Below, piece by piece: positions 42,822 to 52,743 of a DNA stretch of 64,000 nt (its first letter is position 1; each line of letters begins with the position of its first letter). The notes under the pieces were generated by a model, which had not been told where the DNA came from, ran no database searches, and saw only the letters and a list, made by a program, of their open reading frames with translations. Source of the stretch: Sporobacter sp963677825 (lineage in GTDB: Bacteria > Bacillota > Clostridia > Oscillospirales > Oscillospiraceae); the NCBI GenBank assembly GCA_963677825.2, contig CAXXEF010000001.1:1240001-1304000 (forward strand). The letters are read 5' to 3'. The position numbers were made by a program, and so were the translations under genes.

Positions 42822-44099
42822 TTACAGCGCCGGGCGTGGGATGTGCGCACCGGCGACGTACCGCTCGGCAATATCGCCGCTTTCGCCGGCATAGATGAGC
42901 CGCTCGATGCGCTCGTACATCGTATAGTCATTGATCGCATTAATACGGCTGTCGTCTACGACGAGCGCGTCGAATTCGTACCCGTCCTCAAAGCTGCCGA
43001 CCTGCCCGAAGAATGTACCGCCGCCCTTCGTGGCCATATGGAACGCTTCGGACGTTTTGATCATGCCGTTATTTTCGTCCTCGATCCACAGCATCTTGGC
43101 CGACTGAATCGCACGCGCAATGTTGGCAAACGGCGAGAGCGTATCGCCGCCGGCGATGTCGCTGCCAAGCCCGATTGTCAGCCCCTGATCCAGATAAGAT
43201 CGTGCAGGCATGATGCCGCTGTAAATATTGAGGTTGGACGACGGGCAGTGCGCGGCGAGGATGCCACGCTCTTTCATGATCCGGCGTTCCTTGGTCGTCG
43301 TATAGATGCAGTGCGCCATCATTGTCTTGTGCGTGCCGAACAGACCAAAGCGGTCGTACACGCTGCCGAAATCTTCGTCGTCCGGATACATCTCCTTGCA
43401 GAAGGCGACTTCCGTCCTGTTTTCAGACAAATGCGCCTGCACCGGCAGATCGAATTGGTCGGCAAGCTTGCCGAGCGCTTTCATGATCTCCGCCGAGCAG
43501 ATGATATTGATCGTCGGCGTTAAAATCGGTTTGACGCGCGCGCTGAGTCCCATCGTCCGATCGAGCCACCGCTCCGTGTCGCGGATAGACGTTTGGGTGT
43601 CCTCCATGAAATGCGGCTGGCCACAGTTGCAGTCCTGATTGACCTTGCCGACATACGCGCCGAGACCGGACTTCACGTACAGCTCCATCAACAGTGCCGT
43701 TGCGTCGGGATGCGTTGTCCCCATGGCGATCGAGCGCGTGACGCCCCAGCGCCACAGCTCGTCGAGGTACCACGAATAGATTTTCTTGGCGTAATCGAGG
43801 TCGCGAAAGCGCTGTTCTTGCTCATAGGTGTATGTATCGAGCCACGGCAGCAGCTCCATATCGTATCCAAGCCCGATGTTCGGCAGCTGGCACGGATGCA
43901 CGTGCGCGTCAACAAAGCCGGGGATGATGAGCTTGCCGCTGTAGTCGACGACGTCGGCACCGGCGTACGTCGCCGGCAGCTGCGCACCTGTCGCAACGAC
44001 GCACACGCCGTCCACGACGATGTAACCGTCTTCTATAAACGTGAACTCGCCGGGTGTTTTTGTGTAGGCAATATCGCCCTTATACGCTCTGACCGCCAT
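42822..44099 (-). CDS. guaD: Guanine deaminase
   Basis: 425 residues, amidohydrolase superfamily. Guanine + water gives xanthine + ammonia. Visible guanine-deaminase pattern: 'PGFVDAHVHPCQLPNIG' (metal His pair), 'GKVNQDCNC', 'PVQAHLSENRTEVAFCK' (His, Glu), 'MMAHCIYTTTKE', and 'AAHCPSSNLNIYSGIMPAR' with 'GLGSDIAGG' (Asp). GGAGG precedes the ATG. It follows the xanthine dehydrogenase gene by 20 bases and is coupled to the DUF1638 gene. Close relatives act on other aminopurines; guanine is the most likely substrate. Confidence 0.86.
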   Translation of the reverse strand: MAVRAYKGDIAYTKTPGEFTFIEDGYIVVDGVCVVATGAQLPATYAGADVVDYSGKLIIPGFVDAHVHPCQLPNIGLGYDMELLPWLDTYTYEQEQRFRDLDYAKKIYSWYLDELWRWGVTRSIAMGTTHPDATALLMELYVKSGLGAYVGKVNQDCNCGQPHFMEDTQTSIRDTERWLDRTMGLSARVKPILTPTINIICSAEIMKALGKLADQFDLPVQAHLSENRTEVAFCKEMYPDDEDFGSVYDRFGLFGTHKTMMAHCIYTTTKERRIMKERGILAAHCPSSNLNIYSGIMPARSYLDQGLTIGLGSDIAGGDTLSPFANIARAIQSAKMLWIEDENNGMIKTSEAFHMATKGGGTFFGQVGSFEDGYEFDALVVDDSRINAINDYTMYERIERLIYAGESGDIAERYVAGAHIPRPAL

Positions 44100-44119
44100 C
44101 GCTAGAGCCTCCGTTTTTG

Positions 44120-46678
44120 TTATTTTTTACGGCTGTACGGCGTGTCCCGGAGCGGGAGCGCCGTGCGGAATTTACCGTCGTAATTGTAGTAAGCCAGCTG
44201 GACGGCCGGCGCTGTCGGGATGGAGCTGATCTCGCCGATGCCCTTGGCCCCAAACGCGAGCGACGGATCACTCTTGTCGATCAGCATGATCTCAATTTCC
44301 GGCACCTGCATGGACTTAAACAGCCCGAGCGTACCGTATTTGGCTTTCGCCTTGCCGTTTTCAAGCGGAAAATCTTCTGTGAGTGCGTAGCCCAGGCTCA
44401 TCGTTACGCCGCCCTCGATCTGTCCCTCCAGATTTTTGGGATTGATCGGCTTGCCTGAGTCATGCGCGGCGACGGCGCGTTTGACGTAGCCGTTCTCGTC
44501 GAGCTCGATAAGCTGCGTCGCGTAGCTGTAGGCCACGTGACTGACGGGATTGGGTACGTCGGCCCCCATTTTGTCGGTCCGCCCAAAGTATTCGCCGTAA
44601 TATTCCTGACCGTTCAGCGCGTCGAGCGTCGTGCCCTCCAGCGCGTCCTTGAGCGCGGCGGCGGCGCGGCGCGTCGCTTCGCCGGTAAAGACCGTCTGGC
44701 GTGACGCCGTCGTATTGCCGGAGTCCGGCGCGATGGCGGTGTCCGCGGCGTCATGGACAATCAGTGCGGGATCAATCCCGGCCGTCGAATATACCATCTG
44801 CGTGAGGATCGTCCCGAGCCCCTGCCCGATGCAGGCCGCGCTCGTGCGGATGTGCACCTTGCCGTCCGCCACGACGAGGCGGCAGCGGCCGTAATCGGGG
44901 ATACCGACGCCAAGGCCGGCGTTTTTCATCGCGCAGGCGATGCCCATTTTCGGATTACTGTCGTAGATATCCTTGACAGCCGCAAGCGTTTCGACCATTG
45001 CCGTCGTTTCGTCGGCGAACTGGCCGTTGGGCAGTACCTGACCGGGGCGGATCGCGTTGCGGTAACGGATCTCCCACGGCGAGATGCCGACCATCTCCGC
45101 AAGCTGATTAAGATTGCTTTCCGCGCCGAAGCAGCTTTGCGTCACACCGAAGCCGCGGTACGCGCCGCCCGGCGGATTGTTCGTATAGACGGCTTTGCCG
45201 GTAATCTCGACGTTTTGATAATTATAGGGTCCCGCCGCGTGCGTACACGCGCGCTGAATGACCGGGATACCGAGCGATGCGTACGCGCCCGTGTCGGACG
45301 TGAGCATTGCCGTCATGCCGAGCAGATACCCGTTTTCGTCGCACGCGGTGGTGATGTCCATCTCGAACGCGTGACGCTTGGGATGCACCTGCAGGCTTTC
45401 CGCGCGCGTCAGCGTCACCTTGACGGGCTTTTTAAGATGATACGCCAAGAGCGCCGCGTGGTGCTGAACGCTCATATCTTCCTTGCCGCCGAAGCCGCCG
45501 CCGACCATCTTGGCGATGATCCGGACTTTGTCCTCCGGCAGGCCGAGCATCAGCGCGAGCTCCTCGCGCGTTTGATAGACGCCCTGACAACTGCTGTAGA
45601 CGATAACCGTCCCGTCGTCGTCCATCATGCCGACGGACGATTCCGGCTCCAAAAACGCGTGATCGGTAAACGGCGTCGAGTAGTGGTTCGTCACGACGTA
45701 TTTGGCGCCCACGATTGCCGCGTCCGGGTCGCCGCGCCGCACATGCTGCACCGACAAGACGTTACCGCCCTCATGGATCATCGGCGCGCCGTCACGGAGC
45801 GACGCCTCCGGCGAGAAACTGCCGGGCAGCTCTTCATATTCAATCTCGACAAGCGCCTTGGCCTGCTCAAGGATGTCCTTTGTTTCCGCCGCAACCAGCA
45901 CGATCGCATCACCCAGATAGCGCGTCACACCCCCAACGGGGATCATGACGTCCCAATCGTGCTGAAGGTGGCCGATTTTCTTGCTGCCGGGCACGTCCTC
46001 ACTCGTCAAAACAGCCAGCACGCCCGGCAGGGCTTTGGCCTTGTCGGTGTTAATACGCACGATGCGCGCGCGCGGATATTTTGAGCGCACGGCTGACCCA
46101 AACGTCAGACCGTCGATGCGCATATCGTCGACAAATTCAGCCGTACCGGCCGCTTTGGCCATCGCATCGATACGGTCGAAGCGCTCGCCGACCTCGGCGT
46201 TGTCCGACGCCGCCGGCACGGGCTCGCCCGTACGCAGCAGGTCAGCCGCCTGTAAGATGGCTTCCTCAATCTTTTTATAGCCGGTGCAGCGGCAAATATT
46301 ATTTCGGATCGCGTATTTAACTTCATCGCGCGTCGGCGACGGATTCTGGTCGATCAGTCCCTTGGCGCAGATGATCATACCCGGCGTGCAAAAGCCGCAC
46401 TGCACGGCTCCGGCCTGCGCAAACGTATGGGTATAAACGCTCTGCTCGCGCGTGCTGAGCCCCTCAATGGTAATAATGCTCTTACCGTCGAGCTTGTCCG
46501 TCTTTAAGACGCACGCTTTCGTGGCAACGCCGTCGGCAAGGACCATACACGTGCCGCACGCGCCCTCACTGCAGCCGTTTTTAACGGATGTCAGGTTGAG
46601 TGTCTCGCGCAGAAAGTCCAGAAGTTTTTCCTTTTTTTCGGTTGTAACGGTCTGCCCGTTCACGGTGAAAGTCGACAT
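44120..46678 (-). CDS. Fused xanthine dehydrogenase, selenium-dependent molybdenum hydroxylase type
   Basis: 852 residues. Residues 1-155 hold two [2Fe-2S] clusters: 'CSEGACGTCMVLADG' with the plant-type set and 'QCGFCTPGMIICAKGL...ICRCTGYKKIEEA'. The rest is the molybdopterin-cytosine-dinucleotide domain with 'GGGFGGKEDMSVQHHAALLA', 'AYRGFGVTQSCFGAE' and 'GAKGIGEISSIPTAPA' with the catalytic Glu near the end. No FAD domain is present. The fused form and length match the xanthine dehydrogenases linked to the SsnA/YgfK/YgeY set that use labile selenium. It likely oxidises hypoxanthine or xanthine, passing electrons to an unknown partner. It sits between hydantoinase and guanine deaminase. Confidence 0.88.
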   Translation of the reverse strand: MSTFTVNGQTVTTEKKEKLLDFLRETLNLTSVKNGCSEGACGTCMVLADGVATKACVLKTDKLDGKSIITIEGLSTREQSVYTHTFAQAGAVQCGFCTPGMIICAKGLIDQNPSPTRDEVKYAIRNNICRCTGYKKIEEAILQAADLLRTGEPVPAASDNAEVGERFDRIDAMAKAAGTAEFVDDMRIDGLTFGSAVRSKYPRARIVRINTDKAKALPGVLAVLTSEDVPGSKKIGHLQHDWDVMIPVGGVTRYLGDAIVLVAAETKDILEQAKALVEIEYEELPGSFSPEASLRDGAPMIHEGGNVLSVQHVRRGDPDAAIVGAKYVVTNHYSTPFTDHAFLEPESSVGMMDDDGTVIVYSSCQGVYQTREELALMLGLPEDKVRIIAKMVGGGFGGKEDMSVQHHAALLAYHLKKPVKVTLTRAESLQVHPKRHAFEMDITTACDENGYLLGMTAMLTSDTGAYASLGIPVIQRACTHAAGPYNYQNVEITGKAVYTNNPPGGAYRGFGVTQSCFGAESNLNQLAEMVGISPWEIRYRNAIRPGQVLPNGQFADETTAMVETLAAVKDIYDSNPKMGIACAMKNAGLGVGIPDYGRCRLVVADGKVHIRTSAACIGQGLGTILTQMVYSTAGIDPALIVHDAADTAIAPDSGNTTASRQTVFTGEATRRAAAALKDALEGTTLDALNGQEYYGEYFGRTDKMGADVPNPVSHVAYSYATQLIELDENGYVKRAVAAHDSGKPINPKNLEGQIEGGVTMSLGYALTEDFPLENGKAKAKYGTLGLFKSMQVPEIEIMLIDKSDPSLAFGAKGIGEISSIPTAPAVQLAYYNYDGKFRTALPLRDTPYSRKK

Positions 46679-46691
46679 GATGTTTCTCCTC

Positions 46692-48086
46692 TTAATTACT
46701 AACGGCTGAATGCTGCCGGTAAAAGTCGCTGGATGATCTGACCGCGTAGCGCCCGCTGCTCGGGCTGATTAATCGTCCGTTTTCGACAACGGGCTCGCCG
46801 CGCAGCAGCACGTGCTCCGCGCGTCCTTGAAGCTCAAAGCCCTCAAACGGTGAATAGTCGGTACGATGTGCAAGCGTTTCGGCGCGGAGTATTTCCGCAT
46901 GATCCGGGTTCCAGATCACGATATCCGCGTCGCTTCCGGGGTGGATTGCGCCCTTTTGCGGATACAGCCCGAAAAGCCGGGCGATGTTTTCAGATAAAAG
47001 CGCCGCCATCGATTCCAGCGACAGCTTTCCGGTACGCACGCCGTGGGTATACACAAGCGCCGGTCTGTTTTGCACGCCGGGCAGCCCGTTGGGAATGGAT
47101 GAAAAGTCACCGGCAAACGGTGCTTTTTGGTCGGCGTAGCGGAAACTGCAGTGATCGGTGCCGATCGTATCAATCTGCCTGCCGGCAACAGCGTCCCAGA
47201 GCGCCTGCTGATCGGCGAGGCTTCGGATCGGCGGCGAGCAGACGTATTTCGGCGCGTCCGGCTTCTCGTAAACCGATTCGTCCAGCAGCAGATACTGCGG
47301 GCACGTCTCGACGTAGACCTCTTGGCCTTTTTCTCGCGCTCGACGGACAATCTCGAGGCCCTCGCGTGTACTGATATGTACAATGTTGACCGGCACACCG
47401 GCCAGCTCGGCAATCGTCAGCAGTCGATTAATCGCCTCAGCCTCTACAGCGTTCGGGCGCGAGCGCGGATGACCGGCCGCCGTCAAATTACCGCGTGCTT
47501 GTTGCGCCTCGACACCGACCGATACCAGATCACCGTTTTCACAGTGCACACCGACGATGCCGCCGACCGTCCCTACGGCGCTGAGCACCTCGTAGATCGC
47601 CTTGTCGGATAACCGCAGCGCATCATACGCCATATAGACTTTAAAGGACGTCACACCATAGTCGCGTAATAGCGGTATTTCCGCCGCAACACCCGCGTTC
47701 CAATCGGTGATGGCCATGTGGAACCCAAAATCACACGCGCTCTTCCCTGCCGCTTTTTTTGTCCAAGCATCCAGTGCGTCTGTCAGCGTGCCACCCTTAT
47801 CCTGCGTGGCAAAATCAAGTACGGTCGTCGTGCCGCTGAGCACGGCGGCAGCCGTCCCGCTTTCGAAGTCGTCGGCGGTGTGAAATGCGCCGGCATCCAT
47901 GTCAAAATGCGTATGGCTGTCGATAAAGCCGGGGAACACCAGCATTCCGGCGGCGTCGATAACCTTTTCGTCAGTCGAATCCAGCGTTGGCGAAACAGCA
48001 TGAATCCGCCCGTTCTTAATGGAGATATCGGCCTTTTCACGCCCCTGCGGCGTAATAATGACGCCGTTTTGAATGATCGTATCCAC
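46692..48086 (-). CDS. hyuA: Dihydropyrimidinase/D-hydantoinase (HyuA type)
   Basis: 464 residues from a GTG at 48086 with AGAGGG seven bases upstream; a longer frame would overlap the ssnA-like gene. Cyclic amidohydrolase with 'GFIDSHTHFDMDAG' (two metal His), 'TSFKVYMAYDALRLSD' (carboxylated Lys), 'GVHCENGD', 'VNIVHISTREGLEIVRRA', 'YVETCPQYLLLDESVY' and 'IGTDHCSFRYADQK' (Asp). It opens hydantoin or dihydropyrimidine rings. In the purine/urate gene sets of anaerobes a HyuA homologue is a standard member. It stands 17 bases behind the ssnA-like gene in the same operon. Confidence 0.92.
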   Translation of the reverse strand: MDTIIQNGVIITPQGREKADISIKNGRIHAVSPTLDSTDEKVIDAAGMLVFPGFIDSHTHFDMDAGAFHTADDFESGTAAAVLSGTTTVLDFATQDKGGTLTDALDAWTKKAAGKSACDFGFHMAITDWNAGVAAEIPLLRDYGVTSFKVYMAYDALRLSDKAIYEVLSAVGTVGGIVGVHCENGDLVSVGVEAQQARGNLTAAGHPRSRPNAVEAEAINRLLTIAELAGVPVNIVHISTREGLEIVRRAREKGQEVYVETCPQYLLLDESVYEKPDAPKYVCSPPIRSLADQQALWDAVAGRQIDTIGTDHCSFRYADQKAPFAGDFSSIPNGLPGVQNRPALVYTHGVRTGKLSLESMAALLSENIARLFGLYPQKGAIHPGSDADIVIWNPDHAEILRAETLAHRTDYSPFEGFELQGRAEHVLLRGEPVVENGRLISPSSGRYAVRSSSDFYRQHSAVSN

Positions 48087-48103
48087 AACGCGCCCTCTGT
48101 CCG

Positions 48104-49435
48104 TCAGGAATTGATCCGCCGCCACAAATCAGCCGCCTGCTCACGGCTCATGGCGCGGATCTCGGATTCGTCAATGCCTGTCAGCATGCCGCCGCGCATC
48201 AAGACGCGGCCGTTTGCGATGGTCGTCACAACCTGTGCGCCCGTCAGGCCAAACAGGACGTGCCCGTCTATATTGTCTGCCGTCATCGGCGTGGGCGGAT
48301 CATAGTCAAGTGTAATAAGGTCGGCCGCGTAACCGGGCTTTAATACGCCGGTTTTGACCCCGAAAATCCGCTCGGTAATCGCGGCATTATTTTGAAAGAG
48401 CATGCCCATCAACTCATTTGTGGCAGCCGTTGGATCGCCCAGCCGGTGCTTATGGATCAGGCAGCCCGCCGTCAGCGACTCCAGCATGTCCTTCGTATAG
48501 CCGTCCGTGCCCAAACCAATCATCACATCCGTGTCATACAGCTCGACAGCCGGTCCGCACCCGACGGCGTTGGACATATTCGACTGCGGATTATGCACGA
48601 CGATCGTATCACTATCACGCAGGATCGCCCGCTCCTCGTCGTCGATGTGCACGCAGTGCGCGGCAATCGTCTTCGGCCCCAATATGCCGCGTTCGTACAG
48701 CCGCTTAACGACACGTTGGCCGTATTTTTCGCGCGTATACACCACATCATCAATCGCTTCGGCGGCGTGGATATGGCACGACACGTCGCCCGGCATCTGA
48801 TCAAGACAATAATCGAGCGTTTCGTCCGACAGCGTAAAAGACGCGTGCAGCCCCATCATGCCGGCCTGCATACCGTCCTCGTTTTGCGCCGCTTTTTTCA
48901 TAAATGAGACGTTTTCGGCAATAGCGCGGCGCATCTTCTCCGGGCCGTCACGATCGGACACCTCGTAGCACAAGCATGTGCGTAAACCGACCTGCTGCGC
49001 AATGTCCGAGATCACCGCAAGGCTGCCGTCGATCTCGCCATAGCTGGCATGATGATCAAAAAACGTCGTCACGCCGTTTTTAACGCTGTCGATGAACGCG
49101 ATCCACGCGCTGGCAGCCGTATCGGCATGCCGGAGGGTGCGATCGAGCTTCCACCATAGTCCCTCAAGGATTTCTGTAAAGCCGGCCGGATGATATCCTG
49201 CAATAGACATGCCACGCGCGAGCGCACTGTACGCATGATCGTGCGTATTGATCAGCCCGGGCATGATGAGACCGTTTTGCGCATCTTCAAAAGGCGCATT
49301 GGCATAGCGCGCGCGCAGTGACGCCGTCTCACCAACGTCAACGATTATCCCACCGTCGATGACGACGGCGCCGTTATTAAAAAAGGGGTTGTCCGGATCG
49401 CGTGTAACGAGCCGTCCGTTTCCGACCAGACGCAT
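48104..49435 (-). CDS. ssnA: SsnA-like aminohydrolase
   Basis: 443 residues from the ATG at 49435 with AGAGGTGAG upstream. The pattern follows SsnA of the selenium-linked set: 'PGLINTHDHAYSALARGMS', 'LEGLWWKLDRTLRHAD', 'DHHASYGEIDGSLAVI', 'CHIHAAEAIDDVVYTREKYG', 'VHNPQSNMSNAVG' and 'LGTDGYTKDMLESL'. It is a metal-dependent deaminase or hydrolase of the TRZ/ATZ group; the physiological substrate is not established but is thought to be a purine-ring fragment. First gene of the minus-strand operon, with a promoter and a terminator-like hairpin in its leader. Confidence 0.88.
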   Translation of the reverse strand: MRLVGNGRLVTRDPDNPFFNNGAVVIDGGIIVDVGETASLRARYANAPFEDAQNGLIMPGLINTHDHAYSALARGMSIAGYHPAGFTEILEGLWWKLDRTLRHADTAASAWIAFIDSVKNGVTTFFDHHASYGEIDGSLAVISDIAQQVGLRTCLCYEVSDRDGPEKMRRAIAENVSFMKKAAQNEDGMQAGMMGLHASFTLSDETLDYCLDQMPGDVSCHIHAAEAIDDVVYTREKYGQRVVKRLYERGILGPKTIAAHCVHIDDEERAILRDSDTIVVHNPQSNMSNAVGCGPAVELYDTDVMIGLGTDGYTKDMLESLTAGCLIHKHRLGDPTAATNELMGMLFQNNAAITERIFGVKTGVLKPGYAADLITLDYDPPTPMTADNIDGHVLFGLTGAQVVTTIANGRVLMRGGMLTGIDESEIRAMSREQAADLWRRINS

Positions 49436-49462
49436 GCACTCACCTCTTCTCTTGTTGTTTTT

Positions 49463-49503
49463 AATAAATAAAGACGGGTATCCCGGCAAGGACACCCGTC
49501 TTT
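49463..49503 (-). promoter_or_regulatory. Attenuator-like hairpin in the ssnA operon leader
   Basis: Minus strand: AAAGACGGGT and ACCCGTCTTT form a perfect 10-bp stem (49494-49503 with 49470-49479), followed by ATTTATT. It lies between the likely promoter and the ATG, 35 bases before the start codon. Confidence 0.55.
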
Positions 49504-49569
49504 GGGCATTTTCAAATCATAGGTTTCAGCCGAAAGTATCCCATTTCTGCAATCTGTCCCTATATGGGG

Positions 49570-49598
49570 ATAATACCATAACTTTTTTTAGAAGTACA
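49570..49598 (-). promoter_or_regulatory. Likely promoter of the ssnA operon
   Basis: Minus strand: -10 TATTAT preceded by TGG (extended -10); the -35 region (TGTACT) is weak. It gives a leader of about 130 nt. The remaining AT-rich stretch to 49724 is shared with the divergent regulator gene, which has TAAAAT at 49672-49677 as a possible -10 box. Confidence 0.45.
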
Positions 49599-49724
49599 GG
49601 CTAAAACAAAAATTATTTTAGAGTTTATAATTTTTTTTAGCCCGACGCTTGCGCCGGCTTCGGCAGTATGCTAAAATTACGTATTGTAGAAAGATAAATT
49701 TTTGAAAATTAAGGAAGAGCGCCT

Positions 49725-50360
49725 ATGAAGCAACTTCTGAATTCGCAGTTTTTAGAAACGCTTGCCAAAGGAATTGCCGGTCAGTTTGGCAGTAATTGTG
49801 AAGTAGCCATTCACGATCTAACCGGCGACACTGAGCATACCATCATCGTCATCGAAAACGGTCACGTTACGGGACGAAAAGTCGGCGACGGGCCGTCGCG
49901 CATTGTTCTGGAAACGCTGAGCAACAACGGCGAGCTGCCTGACCGCATCAATTACATTACGCAAACGGAAGACGGCAGGATGCTGAAATCCTCCACAATC
50001 TATATCCGGGATGCGGACAATAAAATCATCGGTATTTTTGCGATCAACTACGACATTACGAATTTCATGCTCGTCGAAAACACCGTGAAGGATTTCCTGA
50101 AGCACGACAATGACGTTGACAAACCCACGAAAATCAACAAGAGCGTCAACGACTTGCTCGGAGAGCTGATTACTCAAGCCGTCGACCTGATCGGCAAACC
50201 CGTGTCGCATATGACACGCGAGGACAAAGTCAAAGCAATCAAGTATCTTGAAAGTACCGGTGCGTTTCTGATTACAAAATCGGGCGACAAGGTATCAAAG
50301 TATTTCGGCATTTCTAAATACACACTTTACAATTATCTTGGCGCCGAGGCCGACGCCTGA
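49725..50360 (+). CDS. YheO/DauR-like transcriptional regulator (PAS-like plus HTH)
   Basis: 211 residues. Residues 1-120 form the YheO-type PAS-like domain ('GSNCEVAIHDL..DTEHTIIVIENGHVTGR', 'KSSTIYIRDADNKIIGIFAI'), and the C-terminus carries a helix-turn-helix ('GAFLITKSGDKVSKYFGISK' then 'YTLYNYL'). Such regulators respond to small molecules and control neighbouring catabolic genes. It is placed at the divergence point between the ssnA operon and the three-subunit xanthine dehydrogenase genes, so it probably controls both. AAGGAAGAG precedes the ATG. Confidence 0.85.
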   Translation: MKQLLNSQFLETLAKGIAGQFGSNCEVAIHDLTGDTEHTIIVIENGHVTGRKVGDGPSRIVLETLSNNGELPDRINYITQTEDGRMLKSSTIYIRDADNKIIGIFAINYDITNFMLVENTVKDFLKHDNDVDKPTKINKSVNDLLGELITQAVDLIGKPVSHMTREDKVKAIKYLESTGAFLITKSGDKVSKYFGISKYTLYNYLGAEADA

Positions 50361-50448
50361 CAACTGGTACCGAATGGACGGCAGTACATTTCTCAAAGGC
50401 GAGAGGAGTGGATGGGCCGTCTTTGCTGTTTAATAAGGAGTAATGTTT

Positions 50449-52731
50449 ATGGCAGCGGATAAAAGCATCCCGCGCGTTGACGCTTATGAGAAGGTCACAG
50501 GACGCGCACGATATACAGACGATTTAACAGACGAAAATACGCTCGTCGCCAAGGTCGCCCACAGCACCATCGCAAACGGCTGGGTCAAATCAATCGACAC
50601 CGCCGCGGCGGCGGCCGTGCCGGGCGTCGTGAAGATTGTTACCTGCTTTGACGTGCCCGACATCCAGTTTGCCACAGCCGGGCATCCCTGGATTCTCGAG
50701 CCGGAAGACCGCGACATCTGCGACAGAAAGCTTTTAAATCAGCGCGTCCGGCTGTACGGAGACGATATTGCCGCCGTCGTCGCGACGAACGATTTGGCGG
50801 CTTCGCAGGCCGTCCGGCTTTTAAAAGTCGAGTACGACGAGCTGCCGCCCATCGTCACAACGGCAGACGCGATGAAGCCCGGCCAAATGCTGATTCATGA
50901 GGAATTCCCCGGCAACATTGTCTGCCACACGTCTATTGGTGACGGCGACTTTGACGCTGTCATAAAAGAGGACGGCCTGCTCGTCAGCGAAGCTGCGTAT
51001 TCAACACCGCGCATCAGCCAGTGCCACATGGAAAACATCGTGTCGATGGCCTACATGGAGTCCGGGCGGATCGTCGTCGTTTCCTCCACACAGATCCCGC
51101 ATATCCTGCGGCGGATCGTCGCGCAGGCGTTGGGGCTGCCGTGGGGACGCGTCCGTGTCATCAAGCCGTATGTCGGCGGCGGCTTCGGCAACAAGCAAGA
51201 CGCCAATTACGAGCCGCTCAACGCCTATCTGACAACACTTGTCGGCGGGCGTAAGGTCAAGCTGGAGCTGACACGCGAGGAGACGTTTATGTGCACGCGC
51301 TCGCGCCACGCCATCGCTTTTCGGTTCATATCAGCCGTCGAACCGGACGGAAAATTTGCCGCGCGGTACGCCGAGGCGATTGCCGACCAGGGCGCTTACG
51401 CCTCTCACGGCCACGCGATCGTCGGCAACGCCGTTAATATTTACCGCGACTTATACCCCTACGCCAGAAGCATTAAATACGACGCGTATACCGTCTATAC
51501 CAATCTTGGCACGAGCGGCGCGATGCGCGGCTACGGCATCCCGCAGGTCATTTTCGCGCTCGAGTCGCACATGGATGATCTGGCGCTTAAGCTTGGTATG
51601 GACCCGATTGAATTCCGACTCAAAAACGTCATTGAAGAAGGCTATGTCGACAAACACACCGGCCTGGTCTGCCACTCTAACGGTATTGTCGAGTGCATCG
51701 AAAAAGGCCGCGCGCATATCGGCTGGGACGAAAAGCGCAAGGCGTACGCTAACCAAACCGGCCCCGTCCGCCGTGGCGTCGGGATGTCGATCTTCTGCTT
51801 CAAGACGGGCGTCTATCCCATCAGCCTCGAGATTGCCGGCGCCCGGCTCGTGCTCAACGAGGACGGCAGCGCGCAGCTGATGATCGGGGCGACCGAGCTC
51901 GGTCAGGGCGCCGACACGGTCTTTACGCTGATGGCCGCAGAAACGCTCGGCTTTCTGCCGGAAGATGTGCACGTCATCTCCATGCAGGACACGGACGTCA
52001 CGCCGTTTGACAACGGCGCGTACGCCTCTCGCCAGTCTTGCGTAACAGGTCTGGCTGTCAAAAAAGCGGCGGAGGAATTCAAGCAAAAAATCATTCGCAA
52101 CGCCGCGCTGCTGCTGGACAAGCCAGAGGAAACGCTCGACATTAAAGAACGCCACATCATCAAACAAAGCACCGGCGAGCAGCTCATTTCGCTACGCGAG
52201 GTCTCGGAGGACGCTTTTTACAACAAAGCGCGCAGCGCACCCATCACCGCCGACACGACCCATTCGTGTACGGACAACACGTTCTCGTTCGGCGCCAGCT
52301 TCGTCGATCTGGAGGTCGACCTGCGCTACGGTAAAATCCGCGTGCTGGATATCATCAACGTCCATGACAGCGGCAAGATTCTCAATCGGACGATGGCGAC
52401 GAGCCAGGTGCACGGCGGCATGAGTATGAGTTTGGGCTATGCGACAGCTGAGCAGCTCATTTACGCGCCGGACGGCCGTCTGCTCAACGGGAATCTGCTC
52501 GACTATAAAATGCCGACGGCCATGGATTCACCCGAGTTCGACGCCGACTTCGTCGAAACGAACGATCCGGCCGGGCCATTCGGCAACAAATCGCTCGGCG
52601 AGCCGACGACGGTTTCACCGGCCGCCGCCGTCCGCAACGCCGTACTGCACGCCACAGGCGTTGCGTTTAACGACCTGCCGCTGCATCCCGAAAAACTGGC
52701 CATGACCTTCAAGGCCAACGGCCTCATATAA
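50449..52731 (+). CDS. xdhA: Xanthine dehydrogenase, molybdopterin subunit (XdhA type)
   Basis: 760 residues from the second ATG (50449), eight bases after AAGGAG; ATG 50443 is too close to it. Moco-binding subunit of the three-subunit xanthine dehydrogenase family: 'YVGGGFGNKQDANYEPLNAY', 'GAMRGYGIPQVIFALES', 'IGATELGQGADTVFTLMAAE' and 'GNKSLGEPTTVSPAAAV', the last with the catalytic Glu. It oxidises purine rings with water as oxygen source. xdhB- and xdhC-type genes follow with a gap of 12 and an overlap of 8 bases. This is a second hydroxylase besides the fused enzyme at 44120, so the two likely differ in substrate or direction. Confidence 0.9.
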   Translation: MAADKSIPRVDAYEKVTGRARYTDDLTDENTLVAKVAHSTIANGWVKSIDTAAAAAVPGVVKIVTCFDVPDIQFATAGHPWILEPEDRDICDRKLLNQRVRLYGDDIAAVVATNDLAASQAVRLLKVEYDELPPIVTTADAMKPGQMLIHEEFPGNIVCHTSIGDGDFDAVIKEDGLLVSEAAYSTPRISQCHMENIVSMAYMESGRIVVVSSTQIPHILRRIVAQALGLPWGRVRVIKPYVGGGFGNKQDANYEPLNAYLTTLVGGRKVKLELTREETFMCTRSRHAIAFRFISAVEPDGKFAARYAEAIADQGAYASHGHAIVGNAVNIYRDLYPYARSIKYDAYTVYTNLGTSGAMRGYGIPQVIFALESHMDDLALKLGMDPIEFRLKNVIEEGYVDKHTGLVCHSNGIVECIEKGRAHIGWDEKRKAYANQTGPVRRGVGMSIFCFKTGVYPISLEIAGARLVLNEDGSAQLMIGATELGQGADTVFTLMAAETLGFLPEDVHVISMQDTDVTPFDNGAYASRQSCVTGLAVKKAAEEFKQKIIRNAALLLDKPEETLDIKERHIIKQSTGEQLISLREVSEDAFYNKARSAPITADTTHSCTDNTFSFGASFVDLEVDLRYGKIRVLDIINVHDSGKILNRTMATSQVHGGMSMSLGYATAEQLIYAPDGRLLNGNLLDYKMPTAMDSPEFDADFVETNDPAGPFGNKSLGEPTTVSPAAAVRNAVLHATGVAFNDLPLHPEKLAMTFKANGLI

Positions 52732-52743
52732 GGAGGCGATATC

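Noticed and set aside
44753..46084. Plus-strand open frame of 443 codons
   Set aside because: It is antisense to the fused xanthine dehydrogenase; the protein is rich in Arg/His and lacks any domain pattern, a usual effect of GC-rich third positions.
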